Part shown: one piece after another, positions 32,065 to 41,559 of the stretch
Position numbering within the stretch: position 1 is the first letter of the stretch
How the letters are laid out: each line of letters begins with the position of its first letter
Assembly (NCBI RefSeq): GCF_900095845.1
Contig: NZ_FMIX01000004.1
Span: forward strand, 7,501-71,500
Source: Streptococcus timonensis
GTDB lineage: Bacteria > Bacillota > Bacilli > Lactobacillales > Streptococcaceae
Direction: 5' to 3'
Length of the DNA: 64,000 bases
Made by a program: the position numbers and the translations under genes
Notes under the pieces: generated by a model
Told to the model about the DNA's origin: nothing
The model's database searches: none
The model's input: the letters and a program-made list of their open reading frames with translations, nothing else

Positions 32065-32889
32065 ATGAAATTAAGAAGAAGTGACCGGATGGTTGTGATT
32101 TCTAATTATTTGATCAACAATCCCTATAAATTAACTAGCCTAAATACTTTTGCAGAAAAGTATGAATCAGCTAAATCTTCTATTTCAGAAGATATCGTCA
32201 TCATCAAACGCGCTTTTGAAGAGATTGAAATTGGTCATATCCAAACAGTGACAGGTGCAGGTGGAGGAGTTATTTTTACACCATCGATTTCTACCCAAGA
32301 TTCTAAAGAAATTATTAATGAGTTACGTGAAAAACTCTCAGAAAGCGACCGTATCCTTCCAGGTGGCTACATTTATCTATCGGATCTGCTCAGCACACCG
32401 TCCATTTTGAAAAATATTGGTCGCATTATTGCTAAGAGCTTCATAGATCAAAAGATTGATGCAGTTATGACTGTGGCAACCAAAGGGGTTCCGCTTGCTA
32501 ATGCAGTTGCAAATGTCCTCAATGTACCTTTTGTCATTGTCCGTCGAGACTTGAAAATCACAGAAGGTTCGACCGTAAGTGTCAACTACGTTTCAGGTTC
32601 TAGCGACCGTATTGAAAAAATGTTCCTTTCAAAACGTAGCCTCAAAGCGGGAAGTCGTGTTTTAATCGTCGATGACTTCTTGAAGGGTGGAGGAACCATT
32701 AACGGGATGATTAGCCTTTTAACTGAGTTTGATTCAGAGTTGGCTGGTGTAGCTGTTTTTGCTGACAATGCTCAGGAAGATCGTGAACAGCAGTTTGACT
32801 ATAAATCACTCCTAAAAGTTACTAATATTGATGTGAAGAATCAACGAATTGATGTTGAAGTTGGAAATATCTTTGACGCAGAAAAATAA
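32065..32889 (+). CDS. purR: Purine operon regulator PurR
   Basis: The 274-residue protein has an N-terminal winged helix (residues 1-72, MKLRRSDRMVVISNYLINNP) and a phosphoribosyltransferase-fold domain with the PRPP loop VLIVDDFLKGGGT near residue 200. In lactic acid bacteria PurR activates, and in Bacillus represses, purine genes in response to PRPP or ppGpp. The ATG at 32065 follows GGTGAATAC and a TATAAT about 45 nt upstream. An in-frame extension through the yhaM terminator is rejected. Confidence 0.95.
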   Translation: MKLRRSDRMVVISNYLINNPYKLTSLNTFAEKYESAKSSISEDIVIIKRAFEEIEIGHIQTVTGAGGGVIFTPSISTQDSKEIINELREKLSESDRILPGGYIYLSDLLSTPSILKNIGRIIAKSFIDQKIDAVMTVATKGVPLANAVANVLNVPFVIVRRDLKITEGSTVSVNYVSGSSDRIEKMFLSKRSLKAGSRVLIVDDFLKGGGTINGMISLLTEFDSELAGVAVFADNAQEDREQQFDYKSLLKVTNIDVKNQRIDVEVGNIFDAEK

Positions 32890-32906
32890 GAGATAATAAG
32901 ATACTT

Positions 32907-32938
32907 AAAGGTTGGAACTTTGGTCCCAGCCTTTCTTT
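32907..32938 (+). terminator. Terminator after purR
   Basis: AAAGGTTGG pairs with CCAGCCTTT (one G-T pair), followed by CTTT. Confidence 0.7.
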
Positions 32939-32961
32939 AATAATGAGTATGAAGGAGTCCT

Positions 32962-34218
32962 ATGAAAACACCATTTATTAAACGTGAAGCATTAGAAAAG
33001 ATTGTTGAAGAGTTTCCAACCCCTTTTCATCTCTACGATGAAAAAGGAATCCGAGAGAAAGCACGCGCAGTAAATAAAGCCTTTTCTTGGAATAAAGGCT
33101 TTAAAGAGTATTTTGCTGTCAAGGCAACCCCTACTCCAGCCATCTTAAAAATTTTGAAAGAAGAGGGTTGTGGAGTAGATTGTTCTAGTTATGTGGAACT
33201 CTTGATGAGCCATAAACTTGGATTTGCAGGCTCTGATATCATGTTCTCGTCAAATAATACTCCTGACCAAGAGTATGCCTATGCCCGTGAATTGGGTGCC
33301 ACAATCAATTTGGATGCCTTTGAAGATGTTGAACATCTGGAGCGTGCAGCAGGTATTCCTCATATTATCTCCTGCCGTTACAATCCTGGTGGCGTATTTG
33401 AACTAGGAACGGACATTATGGATAATCCTGGTGAAGCTAAGTTCGGGATGACTAAGGATCAGCTCTTTGAAGCCTTTGCTATTCTGAAAGAAAAGGGAGC
33501 TAAAACCTTTGGCATTCATTCCTTCCTAGCTTCTAATACTGTGACTCATCTCTATTATCCAGAATTGGCACGCCAGCTTTTTGAATTAGCTGTAGAAATA
33601 AAAGATAAATTAGGAATCTCCCTTGATTTCATCAATCTTTCTGGAGGAATCGGGGTCAACTACCGCCCAGAACAAGAGTCCAATGATATTGCTTTAATTG
33701 GTGAGGGTGTTCGTCAGGTTTATGAAGAAGTTCTTACGCCAGCAGGTCTTGGTCAAGTTAAGATTTTTACAGAACTAGGACGCTTTATGTTGGCACCTCA
33801 TGGTGTCTTGGTTACAAAAGTAACTCATAAAAAGAAGACTTATCGGACTTATCTCGGAGTAGATGCATCAGCTGTCAATCTAATGAGGCCGGCTATGTAT
33901 GGCGCTTACCATCACATCACCAATATGATGAATCCTGATGGTCAGACTGAAATAGTCGATGTTGTGGGGTCTCTCTGTGAAAATAATGACAAGTTTGCAG
34001 TTATTCGGGAACTGCCTCAGACAGAAATTGGAGATCTGTTGATTATTCATGATACAGGAGCTCATGGATTTTCTATGGGTTATCAGTATAATGCTAAACT
34101 ACGCTCAGCTGAAATCCTCTACACAGAAGATGGAAAGGCAAGAAAAATCCGCCGAGCTGAGCGACCGGAAGATTATTTTGCAACCTTATATGGCTTTGAT
34201 TTTGACAAGGATGAATAG
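32962..34218 (+). CDS. lysA: Diaminopimelate decarboxylase
   Basis: The 418-residue fold-III PLP decarboxylase makes L-lysine from meso-diaminopimelate. PLP lysine is in EYFAVKATPTP near residue 53, GGIGVNY near 231 and the catalytic Cys-Glu pair in VGSLCENND near 336. The sequence is close to the pneumococcal lysA product. Lysine is the peptidoglycan cross-link residue in streptococci. GAAGGAG precedes the ATG. It stands alone between purR and pflA. Confidence 0.9.
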   Translation: MKTPFIKREALEKIVEEFPTPFHLYDEKGIREKARAVNKAFSWNKGFKEYFAVKATPTPAILKILKEEGCGVDCSSYVELLMSHKLGFAGSDIMFSSNNTPDQEYAYARELGATINLDAFEDVEHLERAAGIPHIISCRYNPGGVFELGTDIMDNPGEAKFGMTKDQLFEAFAILKEKGAKTFGIHSFLASNTVTHLYYPELARQLFELAVEIKDKLGISLDFINLSGGIGVNYRPEQESNDIALIGEGVRQVYEEVLTPAGLGQVKIFTELGRFMLAPHGVLVTKVTHKKKTYRTYLGVDASAVNLMRPAMYGAYHHITNMMNPDGQTEIVDVVGSLCENNDKFAVIRELPQTEIGDLLIIHDTGAHGFSMGYQYNAKLRSAEILYTEDGKARKIRRAERPEDYFATLYGFDFDKDE

Positions 34219-34347
34219 AGTTTTTGAAAATCGTGAAAGTTGAAAGAAAAAAATAGCTTGTTTTCTAAAAAGTAAACAAAAATTCTTGTTTTTCCTTTTA
34301 GTCGTGATATAATAAAGCTATAAAACGGTTTCATGAAAGGGAACGAT

Positions 34348-35142
34348 ATGAGTGAAGAAACAATTGATTATGGACAAGTGACAGGGATGGTACACTCAAC
34401 AGAGAGTTTTGGTTCTGTTGATGGACCGGGTATTCGTTTTATTGTGTTTCTTCAGGGCTGTCAAATGCGTTGCCAGTACTGTCATAACCCAGATACATGG
34501 GCTATGGAAACTAATAAATCTCGTGAACGAACAGTGGACGATGTTTTAGAAGAAGCTCTTCGTTATCGTGGCTTCTGGGGCAAAAAGGGTGGTATTACAG
34601 TCAGCGGTGGAGAAGCTCTACTTCAAATTGATTTTTTGATTGCCCTCTTTACAAAGGCAAAAGAAAAAGGTATACACTGCACCCTTGATACTTGTGCTCT
34701 TCCATTCCGTAATAAACCACGGTATCTTGAAAAATTCAATAAGCTTATGGATGTGACAGATTTGGTTCTTCTTGACATCAAGGAAATCAATGAGGAGCAA
34801 CATAAGATCGTAACCAGTCAGACCAATAAAAACATCTTAGCTTGTGCTCAGTATCTATCAGATATTGGCAAGCCTGTTTGGATTCGTCACGTGCTAGTCC
34901 CTGGATTGACAGACCGTGATGAAGATTTGATTGAACTTGGTAAGTTCGTAAAAACTCTTAAAAATGTTGATAAGTTTGAAATCCTACCTTACCACACCAT
35001 GGGAGAGTTCAAATGGCGCGAGCTTGGTATTCCGTATTCTCTTGAAGGAGTTAAACCTCCGACAGCAGAACGTGTGAAGAATGCTAAGGAATTGATGGAT
35101 ACAGAAAGCTATCAAGATTACATGAAACGTGTACATGGATAA
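34348..35142 (+). CDS. pflA: Pyruvate formate-lyase activating enzyme
   Basis: The 264-residue radical-SAM enzyme has the cluster motif CQMRCQYC (CxxxCxxC) near residue 40 and the SAM-binding GGITVSGGEALLQ near 87. It makes the glycyl radical on pyruvate formate-lyase for mixed-acid fermentation without oxygen. I chose the ATG at 34348, which has AAAGGGAA at good distance; another ATG five codons upstream overlaps that site. The pfl gene itself is not in the window. Confidence 0.95.
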   Translation: MSEETIDYGQVTGMVHSTESFGSVDGPGIRFIVFLQGCQMRCQYCHNPDTWAMETNKSRERTVDDVLEEALRYRGFWGKKGGITVSGGEALLQIDFLIALFTKAKEKGIHCTLDTCALPFRNKPRYLEKFNKLMDVTDLVLLDIKEINEEQHKIVTSQTNKNILACAQYLSDIGKPVWIRHVLVPGLTDRDEDLIELGKFVKTLKNVDKFEILPYHTMGEFKWRELGIPYSLEGVKPPTAERVKNAKELMDTESYQDYMKRVHG

Positions 35143-35144
35143 AA

Positions 35145-35173
35145 AGAAGCCTGATGGGAACATCGGGCTTTTG
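35145..35173 (+). terminator. Terminator after pflA
   Basis: AAGCCTGATG pairs with CATCGGGCTT around GGAA, then TT. Confidence 0.75.
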
Positions 35174-35180
35174 TGATATT

Positions 35181-35208
35181 AAAAAAGCTTAGCTAGGATG
35201 CTAAGCCT
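35181..35208 (-). terminator. Terminator of the yidC gene
   Basis: GCTTAGC and GCTAAGC pair around a 6-nt loop; on the minus strand a run of T follows. It is 10 nt after the yidC stop. Confidence 0.8.
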
Positions 35209-35216
35209 TTTATTTT

Positions 35217-36143
35217 TTATCTAGAATGTTGTTTTCCAGAATTGCGTTTTTTATTTTTCTTCTTAGCAGAAGTTGAGATAACTGCTGCTGATTCAGGAGT
35301 TACATCTTTACGAGCAGCTGAAGCTTTACTTGCTTTTGGTGGGTTCTTGGCATATTCTTCACGTACTTTTTTACGAAGTTTTGGACGAACAATGTAGTTG
35401 ATAATGAATTGTTGAAGAATCATCATGAAACCACCGACAACCCAGTAAAGAGTTACACTGGCTGGTGAGAAGATTGAAAACATGACGATCATCATCGGAC
35501 TCATGTAAATCATCTTCTTGATTTGTTCCCTTTGAGTCTCGTCTTCAACCCCATGAAGAGAAAGAAGTGATTGTAGATAGTAGAGAACACCTGCGAAGGC
35601 CACTAAAATCCAACTTGGTGAGCCAAGTTCAATTCCTAGGAAGCTAGCTTCAGCAACTCCTTCTGTATGTTGAGCTGCAAAGTAGATAGCTGAGAAGAAC
35701 GGCATTTGAAGCAAGAGTGGGAAACATCCGACTCCGCCAAACATGCTGATACCGTGCTCTTTTTGAGCGGCGAAGAGAGCTTGTTGGGCTTCGAGTTTTT
35801 CTTCTTGTGTTTCTGCTTCCTTGAGTCGAGTTTGGTGTGGTTCAAGGACATGTTTGAGAGCGTTCATCTTTTCAGAATGAAGCGTTGCTTTCCAAGATTG
35901 ATAAATACCAAGCGGTAAAATAATCAAGCGGACAATAATGGTCACGATGATGATTCCGAGACCAAAACCAAGTCCCTGGTCGTTAGCGAAGTACTTGATG
36001 GCTTCAGCCATAGGTGCTCCGATTGTATTCCAAATCAATCCTGTAGGCTGTCCTGTTGCTTTATCAACCTGAACACAACCTGTCAAGACTAATAGCATAG
36101 CCATTCCCATAGCTGAAATGGCAAAACGTTTTAATAATTTCAC
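35217..36143 (-). CDS. yidC: Membrane protein insertase YidC (Oxa1 family)
   Basis: The 308-residue membrane insertase has a lipoprotein signal (LLVLTGC, lipobox Cys at residue 23) and five hydrophobic segments. The conserved Arg of the hydrophilic groove lies in IIVRLIILPLGIYQS near residue 71. The C-terminus is very basic (KKKNKKRNSGKQ), a ribosome-binding tail as in YidC2. Streptococci carry two paralogues, and the tail points to YidC2. It is on the minus strand next to acyP. Confidence 0.93.
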   Translation of the reverse strand: MKLLKRFAISAMGMAMLLVLTGCVQVDKATGQPTGLIWNTIGAPMAEAIKYFANDQGLGFGLGIIIVTIIVRLIILPLGIYQSWKATLHSEKMNALKHVLEPHQTRLKEAETQEEKLEAQQALFAAQKEHGISMFGGVGCFPLLLQMPFFSAIYFAAQHTEGVAEASFLGIELGSPSWILVAFAGVLYYLQSLLSLHGVEDETQREQIKKMIYMSPMMIVMFSIFSPASVTLYWVVGGFMMILQQFIINYIVRPKLRKKVREEYAKNPPKASKASAARKDVTPESAAVISTSAKKKNKKRNSGKQHSR

Positions 36144-36221
36144 TATTTTTTATTCCTTATCTAAAAATTATACCTTTCTATTCTACTGTTTTTTTAGAAA
36201 ATATACAATAGTTCTAGAGAC

Positions 36222-36500
36222 CTAATTTGCGACTTTGAAATCCGGATAGGAAGGGAAGTTGCTCAGTTGCACATCTAGGTAGGTTACTTTTGAGAAGGGA
36301 GTTGGTCCTTTTCTGATTTCTTGGATAAACTTGGCCATAATAGCTGAAGACTTCGCCTGGGCAAGGATTTCAACAGTTCCATCATCATTGTTCCAGACAC
36401 GTCCAGTGATTCCGCCTAATTCTAGAGCAAGACTATAGACACCCCAGCGAAAACCGACTCCTTGGACTCGTCCTTGAGCAATCATTCTCACCTTTTGCAT
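36222..36500 (-). CDS. acyP: Acylphosphatase
   Basis: The 92-residue enzyme hydrolyses acyl phosphates such as acetyl phosphate. The active-site loop QGRVQGVGFRWGVYSLA (residues 8-24) holds the phosphate-binding Arg, and Asn of GRVWNNDDGTVEI is near residue 38. CAAGGAGG is 6 nt before the ATG. It is divergent from the methylase gene at 36534, with only 33 bp between the starts. Confidence 0.95.
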   Translation of the reverse strand: MQKVRMIAQGRVQGVGFRWGVYSLALELGGITGRVWNNDDGTVEILAQAKSSAIMAKFIQEIRKGPTPFSKVTYLDVQLSNFPSYPDFKVAN

Positions 36501-36518
36501 ACCAAACCTCCTTGAGTG

Positions 36519-36527
36519 TGTTATAAT
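36519..36527 (+). promoter_or_regulatory. Extended -10 that makes the methylase mRNA leaderless
   Basis: TGT TATAAT with the hexamer at 36522-36527 and the ATG at 36534. The expected start point falls on or within 1-2 nt of the ATG, and no ribosome site exists. Confidence 0.65.
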
Positions 36528-36533
36528 ATATCT

Positions 36534-37274
36534 ATGACTATTATAACCTCTAAAGCCAATTCTGTGGTGAAAAAGGCTAAGAAATTACATCAAAAAAAAT
36601 ATCGAAAAAATAGTTACCTGATAGAAGGTTGGCATTTGTTTGAGGAGGCTATTCAAGCAGGTGCTACAATTGAAACAATATTTGCTCTGATTGAACATGG
36701 TGAAAAATTAGGGACTTATCCTCAGACTGTGTTTGTGTCTGAAGAAGTCTTACTCGATTTAGCAGATTCGAAGACTCCTCAGGGACTCGTTGCCATTGTA
36801 AAAAAGGAGGAGGAGCAAGTACCGGATTTGAGTCAAGGGAAATATCTTTTCTTGGAAGACGTGCAGGATCCTGGAAATGTTGGTACAATGATCCGGACGG
36901 CAGATGCAGCAGGATTTTCGGGAGTCATTGTCTCGAGTAAATCAGCCGATATTTATAGCTTGAAAACACTTCGTTCCATGCAAGGAAGTCATTTCCATTT
37001 GCCGATTTATCGAATGGCTGTTGAAACATTTATTGAAGAGGCTAAAAAGGGCAATTTACCAATTCTGGCAACTACTTTGTCCCAAAATTCTAAAGATTAT
37101 CGTGAACTTGTTCGGCTAGAAGATTTTGCCTTGGTTATGGGAAATGAAGGTCAAGGTATTAGTCCATTAATGGCGGAGCAAGCTGACCAGCTAGTTCACA
37201 TAAGCATGAAAGGGCAAGCGGAAAGTCTCAATGTGGCTATTGCGGCAGGCATCCTCATTTTTTATTTGAGTTAA
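36534..37274 (+). CDS. TrmH/SpoU-family RNA 2'-O-methyltransferase
   Basis: The 246-residue SPOUT methylase has a substrate-binding N-terminal domain (5-85) and a knotted SAM domain. The motifs are EDVQDPGNVGTMIRTADAAG near residue 108, VMGNEGQGIS near 200 and SLNVAIAAGILIF near the end. It modifies rRNA or tRNA ribose; the target nucleotide is unknown. The ATG at 36534 has no Shine-Dalgarno but sits 7 nt after a TATAAT box, so it is probably translated from a leaderless mRNA. Confidence 0.92.
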   Translation: MTIITSKANSVVKKAKKLHQKKYRKNSYLIEGWHLFEEAIQAGATIETIFALIEHGEKLGTYPQTVFVSEEVLLDLADSKTPQGLVAIVKKEEEQVPDLSQGKYLFLEDVQDPGNVGTMIRTADAAGFSGVIVSSKSADIYSLKTLRSMQGSHFHLPIYRMAVETFIEEAKKGNLPILATTLSQNSKDYRELVRLEDFALVMGNEGQGISPLMAEQADQLVHISMKGQAESLNVAIAAGILIFYLS

Positions 37275-37326
37275 ATTGTTTTAATTTTGTTATAATCAGT
37301 AAAAAGATTTTATAAGGAGAAGTAAT

Positions 37327-38010
37327 ATGAATCAAACAATTATTCAAGAACGTTCTGGTTTAAATCAGTTTTATGCAAAAGTTTATGCTTTTGTAGGTAT
37401 AGGAATTGCCTTATCTGCTCTTGTTTCAGCTTTAATGCTAACAACCTTCCAAGATGTTCTCGTACAGTTAATGTTAAATGCACGTATATGGTTAATCGTG
37501 ACAGGTGTGGTGGAAGTTGCTCTTGTAATTGCAGCCAGTAATATGGCTTATAAAAATAGTCCAGCAGCTCTTCCTATTTTCCTCGTTTATTCTGTAATAA
37601 ATGGTTTTTCGCTTAGTTTTATTGTGTCCCTATACCTTCCTGGGACTGTTTTGACAGCTTTTATTTCTAGTGCAGCTCTCTTCTTTGTAATGGCTATTGT
37701 GGGGATTGTTATTAAAAAAGATTTAAGTGGCTTGGGTCGAGCTTTGATTGCAGCCTTAATCGGACTCATTCTTGCCATGATTGTTAATATCTTCTTGAAT
37801 AGTGGTCTATTTGACTATATCATTAGTATTGTCATGGTTCTTGTCTTTTCAGGTTTGATTGCTTGGGATAACCAAAAGATTCGCTATGTCTATGAAGAGT
37901 CAGAAGGTCAGGTAGCTACAGGTTGGGCTATTTCTTTAGCTCTTGCACTTTATCTTGATTTTATTAACCTCTTCCTTAGCTTCTTGCGTATCTTTGGAAG
38001 TGACGATTAA
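37327..38010 (+). CDS. Bax inhibitor-1 / YccA family membrane protein
   Basis: The 227-residue protein with seven membrane helices belongs to the BI-1 (TMBIM) family, which includes pH-gated calcium-leak channels such as B. subtilis YetJ. The family signature at the end (WDNQKIRYVYEE, then ALALYLDFINLFLSFLRIFG) holds the paired aspartates. AAGGAGAAG precedes the ATG. Its physiological role in streptococci is unknown. Confidence 0.9.
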   Translation: MNQTIIQERSGLNQFYAKVYAFVGIGIALSALVSALMLTTFQDVLVQLMLNARIWLIVTGVVEVALVIAASNMAYKNSPAALPIFLVYSVINGFSLSFIVSLYLPGTVLTAFISSAALFFVMAIVGIVIKKDLSGLGRALIAALIGLILAMIVNIFLNSGLFDYIISIVMVLVFSGLIAWDNQKIRYVYEESEGQVATGWAISLALALYLDFINLFLSFLRIFGSDD

Positions 38011-38017
38011 TACTTTT

Positions 38018-38040
38018 AGAGCTCAAATGAGCTCTTTTTT
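38018..38040 (+). terminator. Terminator after the BI-1 family gene
   Basis: AGAGCTC and GAGCTCT pair around AAAT, followed by six T. Confidence 0.85.
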
Positions 38041-38105
38041 ATTTTTTGCTTTCAATTTTACTGTCAAAAGGGTATAATCATCTTATTATTCAAAAGGAGA
38101 GATGT

Positions 38106-39098
38106 ATGAAGAAAAGTTTTATCCTCCAACAAGAGGAAATTTCATTTGTAAAAAACACCTTTACCCAGTATTTGAAAGATAAATTGGAAGTGGTTGAAGT
38201 TCAAGGCCCAATCTTGAGTAAGGTTGGTGATGGGATGCAGGACAACCTTTCAGGTATTGAAAATCCAGTTTCAGTTAAGGTTTTGCAGATTCCTAATGAA
38301 ACTTATGAGGTAGTTCATTCACTTGCCAAATGGAAACGTCATACCTTGGCTCGTTTTGGTTTTGGCGAAGGAGAGGGTCTCTTTGTTCATATGAAGGCTC
38401 TTCGCCCGGATGAAGATTCGCTAGATGCGACTCATTCGGTTTATGTTGACCAATGGGACTGGGAGAAAGTCATTCCAAATGGGCAACGTAATCTTGCTTA
38501 CCTTAAAGAGACTGTAGAGAAAATATATAAGGCTATTCGCTTGACGGAACTTGCTGTGGAAGCTCGTTATGATATTGAGTCAATCTTACCCAAACAGATT
38601 ACCTTTATCCACACAGAAGAACTGGTAGAGCGTTATCCAGACTTGACTCCAAAAGAACGTGAAAATGCTATTTGTAAAGAGTTCGGTGCTGTTTTCTTGA
38701 TTGGTATTGGGGGAGAGTTATCAGATGGTAAGCCTCATGATGGACGTGCACCTGACTATGATGACTGGACAACAGAGACTGAAAATGGCTATAAGGGACT
38801 GAATGGGGATATTCTAGTTTGGAATGAGAATCTTGGTGCAGCTTTTGAGCTTTCTTCAATGGGGATTCGTGTTGATGAGGATACTCTTCGCCGTCAAGTT
38901 GCAATCACAGGAGATGAAGATCGCTTGGTTCTAGAATGGCATAGAGCACTTTTAAATGGGCTTTTCCCGCTGACAATCGGTGGAGGAATTGGTCAATCAC
39001 GTATGGCAATGTTCCTGCTACGTAAGAAGCATATTGGTGAAGTCCAAACCAGTGTTTGGCCTCAAGAAGTCAGAGATACTTATGACAATATTCTGTAA
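38106..39098 (+). CDS. asnA: Aspartate-ammonia ligase (asparagine synthetase A)
   Basis: The 330-residue enzyme of the class II tRNA-synthetase fold makes asparagine from aspartate, ammonia and ATP. The segments [13 protein letters not shown] near residue 40, [11 protein letters not shown] near 115 and [14 protein letters not shown] near 293 are typical. The ATG at 38106 follows AAGGAGAG. It has its own promoter (GGTATAAT upstream) and a following terminator. Confidence 0.96.
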   Translation: MKKSFILQQEEISFVKNTFTQYLKDKLEVVEVQGPILSKVGDGMQDNLSGIENPVSVKVLQIPNETYEVVHSLAKWKRHTLARFGFGEGEGLFVHMKALRPDEDSLDATHSVYVDQWDWEKVIPNGQRNLAYLKETVEKIYKAIRLTELAVEARYDIESILPKQITFIHTEELVERYPDLTPKERENAICKEFGAVFLIGIGGELSDGKPHDGRAPDYDDWTTETENGYKGLNGDILVWNENLGAAFELSSMGIRVDEDTLRRQVAITGDEDRLVLEWHRALLNGLFPLTIGGGIGQSRMAMFLLRKKHIGEVQTSVWPQEVRDTYDNIL

Positions 39099-39102
39099 GG
39101 AA

Positions 39103-39127
39103 TCGAACCACAAGGTTCGGTTTTTTT
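39103..39127 (+). terminator. Terminator after asnA
   Basis: CGAACC and GGTTCG pair around ACAA, followed by a T-run. Confidence 0.8.
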
Positions 39128-39143
39128 CTTTTTTGCAAGAATT

Positions 39144-39152
39144 TGGTATAAT
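39144..39152 (+). promoter_or_regulatory. Extended -10 that makes the rsmD mRNA leaderless
   Basis: TGG then TATAAT at 39147-39152; the ATG is only 7 nt downstream and no ribosome site is present. Confidence 0.65.
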
Positions 39153-39159
39153 ATAGTTT

Positions 39160-39699
39160 ATGAAAATTGTATCAGGAATCTATGGAGGGCGTCCTCTAAA
39201 GACGCTTGATGGTAAAACGACCAGACCTACTTCAGATAAGGTTAGGGGTGCTATTTTTAATATGATTGGTCCCTACTTTGATGGGGGACGTGTATTAGAC
39301 CTCTATGCAGGGAGTGGCGGTTTATCTATTGAGGCTGTTTCAAGAGGCATGTCAAGCGCAGTACTAGTGGAGAAAGATCGAAGAGCTCAAAGTATTGTGA
39401 AAGAAAACATTCAGATGACAAAAGAAAGTTCTAAGTTTCAGTTATTGAAAATGGAAGCTGAACGGGCTTTGGGACAAGTGGAAGGTGTCTTTGATCTCAT
39501 CTTTTTGGACCCTCCCTATGCAAAGGAACAGATCGTTTCCGACATTGAAAAAATGGCTGAGAGAAATCTTTTAGCAGATGATGTCATGGTGGTCTGTGAA
39601 ACAGATAAATCAGTAGAGCTTCCAGAAGAAATCGCCTGTTTGGGAATCTGGAAAGAAAAAATATATGGTATTAGTAAGGTGACGGTTTATGTCAGATAA
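39160..39699 (+). CDS. rsmD: 16S rRNA (guanine966-N2)-methyltransferase
   Basis: The 179-residue SAM methyltransferase methylates a guanine in 16S rRNA. The start [20 protein letters not shown], the SAM loop [14 protein letters not shown] near residue 47 and the catalytic DPPY near residue 118 are typical. The start has no Shine-Dalgarno and follows a TATAAT by 7 nt. It overlaps coaD by 11 bp, the usual Firmicute rsmD-coaD order. Confidence 0.96.
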   Translation: MKIVSGIYGGRPLKTLDGKTTRPTSDKVRGAIFNMIGPYFDGGRVLDLYAGSGGLSIEAVSRGMSSAVLVEKDRRAQSIVKENIQMTKESSKFQLLKMEAERALGQVEGVFDLIFLDPPYAKEQIVSDIEKMAERNLLADDVMVVCETDKSVELPEEIACLGIWKEKIYGISKVTVYVR

Positions 39700-40177
39700 A
39701 ATTGGGCTATTTACAGGTTCTTTTGATCCAATTACCAATGGACATTTGGAACTAATTGAGCGCGCCAGCAAGCTATTTGATAAGTTGTACGTGGGGATTT
39801 TCTATAATCCTCATAAAACAGGTTTTTTGTCGATAGAAAGTCGAAAAAAAACTGTCGAAAAAGCAGTGGCGCATCTGGATAATATTGAAGTGTTGGCATC
39901 TCATGACGAGTTGGTTGTTGATGTTGCTAGGAGACTGGGTGTCCATGTTCTTGTTCGTGGGTTACGTAACGCTGGGGACTTACAGTATGAAGCAAGTTTT
40001 GACTATTACAATCATCAGTTGGCAAGAGAAATTGAGACAGTCTACCTCCACAGTCGACTAGAACACTTATATCTCAGTTCTTCAGCGGTAAGAGAATTAT
40101 TAAAATTTAATCGAGATATTAGTGAGTATGTGCCAGATGCTGTCTTAGAGGAGTTAAAAAATGAAGAAAAAAACTAG
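39689..40177 (+). CDS. coaD: Phosphopantetheine adenylyltransferase
   Basis: The 162-residue nucleotidyltransferase catalyses the penultimate step of coenzyme A synthesis. It has the T/HxGH-type motif [17 protein letters not shown] (residues 9-25) and the C-terminal ISSS-like [11 protein letters not shown] near residue 130. It overlaps rsmD and the next gene, so the three are coupled. Confidence 0.96.
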   Translation: MSDKIGLFTGSFDPITNGHLELIERASKLFDKLYVGIFYNPHKTGFLSIESRKKTVEKAVAHLDNIEVLASHDELVVDVARRLGVHVLVRGLRNAGDLQYEASFDYYNHQLAREIETVYLHSRLEHLYLSSSAVRELLKFNRDISEYVPDAVLEELKNEEKN

Positions 40178-41198
40178 ATGGCCCATATACCTGATTATAA
40201 GTTTGGTTATGACTTTTCTTGCATTTACAGTGCCTCTTCCTTACTATATAGAGGTTCCGGGGACATCGGAGGATATTAGACGTATTTTGCAAGTAAATGA
40301 GAAGTTAGATAGCGAACCAGGGTCCTATCAATTTGTAACAGTTGGAGTTCAAAAAGCTAGATTAGCTCATTTGATTTATGCTTGGTTGACTCCATTCACA
40401 GATATCCATAGCGCTAAAGAGATGACAGGTGGTTCATCAGACGCAGAATTTGTCCGAATCAATCAATTTTACATGGAAACTTCTCAGAATATGGCAAAAT
40501 ACCAGGGACTAAAGACTGCTGGTAAAAAGATAGAGCTCAATTATTTGGGTGTCTACGTTTTAACCGTAACTGATAATTCAACCTTTAAAGGGATTCTCAA
40601 TATTGCAGATACAGTAACAGCCGTCAATGATAAAACTTTTGAGAGTTCCAAAGAAATGGTTGAGTATGTCAACTCTCAAAATCTAGGAGATAAGGTTAAG
40701 GTCACCTATGAAGAAGACGGACAAATCAAATCTGCTGAGGGGAAAATTATTACTTTAGAAAACGGAAAAAATGGAATCGGAATAGGGTTGATTGACCGTA
40801 CAGAAGTAACGAGCGATGTGCCTATTCAGTTTTCAACAGCAGGAATCGGTGGACCTAGTGCAGGATTAATGTTTAGTTTATCGATTTATACACAAATTGC
40901 TGAGCCAACTCTTCGTAACGGTCGTATCGTCGCAGGTACAGGAAGTATCGATAGGGATGGAAATGTCGGTGATATTGGTGGGATTGATAAAAAGGTTGTT
41001 GCTGCTTCTAAAAAAGGGGCTACAGTATTCTTTGCTCCAAATAATCCAGTCAATGAAGAGACTAAAAAAGCTAATCCTTATGCTAAAAACAACTATGATA
41101 CAGCTTTAGAAGCTGCTGAAATGATTAAGACAGATATGAAGATTGTTCCAGTAAAAACACTTCAGGATGCGATAGACTATCTGAAAAACAATCCTTAA
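40161..41198 (+). CDS. sepM: SepM-like membrane-anchored Lon-type (S16) protease with PDZ domain
   Basis: The 345-residue protein has one N-terminal membrane helix (about 8-27), a PDZ-like domain (about 125-200) and a Lon-type serine protease domain. The nucleophile is Ser233 in [11 protein letters not shown], with the Lys dyad at 277/278 ([10 protein letters not shown]). The protease domain faces outside. In S. mutans SepM trims the competence-stimulating peptide; in the mitis group its substrate is not known. The gene overlaps coaD by 17 bp. Confidence 0.9.
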   Translation: MKKKTRWPIYLIISLVMTFLAFTVPLPYYIEVPGTSEDIRRILQVNEKLDSEPGSYQFVTVGVQKARLAHLIYAWLTPFTDIHSAKEMTGGSSDAEFVRINQFYMETSQNMAKYQGLKTAGKKIELNYLGVYVLTVTDNSTFKGILNIADTVTAVNDKTFESSKEMVEYVNSQNLGDKVKVTYEEDGQIKSAEGKIITLENGKNGIGIGLIDRTEVTSDVPIQFSTAGIGGPSAGLMFSLSIYTQIAEPTLRNGRIVAGTGSIDRDGNVGDIGGIDKKVVAASKKGATVFFAPNNPVNEETKKANPYAKNNYDTALEAAEMIKTDMKIVPVKTLQDAIDYLKNNP

Positions 41199-41239
41199 AA
41201 AGATAGTTAGTCCATAAACTAGCATAGAGCAAAAGAAGA

Positions 41240-41248
41240 TGGTATAAT
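41240..41248 (+). promoter_or_regulatory. Extended -10 that makes the DUF1146 mRNA leaderless
   Basis: TGG then TATAAT at 41243-41248; the ATG of the next gene is 6 nt downstream and no ribosome site lies between. Confidence 0.65.
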
Positions 41249-41254
41249 AAGCCG

Positions 41255-41485
41255 ATGATTCAATTATTTTTTACCCTTAGTAGTCATATGTTCTTTATTT
41301 ACCTTGTCTTTCAACTTTTGAAGGATTTAGTCAAATGGAATCAGATTTTGAAGGTAACAAAGGAAAACGCAGGGAAAGTTCGACTCTTAGTAGCATTGAT
41401 TAGTTTAGGATTAGGCTATCTTATTAGCTCCTTTTTCCTAAGTCTATTCCAACTATGGCAAGAAGCTGTTAGAGGACTACTATAA
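41255..41485 (+). CDS. DUF1146 family membrane protein (YwzB-like)
   Basis: The 76-residue protein has two membrane helices (residues 4-24 and about 44-68) with a basic loop between them. The pattern matches DUF1146 (YwzB), a family of unknown function often encoded just before murA in Firmicutes. Here an acyltransferase gene separates it from murA. The mRNA is probably leaderless. Confidence 0.82.
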   Translation: MIQLFFTLSSHMFFIYLVFQLLKDLVKWNQILKVTKENAGKVRLLVALISLGLGYLISSFFLSLFQLWQEAVRGLL

Positions 41486-41559
41486 TTTGTGTTATAGAAA
41501 TAAATTTAATGAGAAAACTTCTTACAGAATTAATAAAATTATAGGGAGAAATAGAGTTC

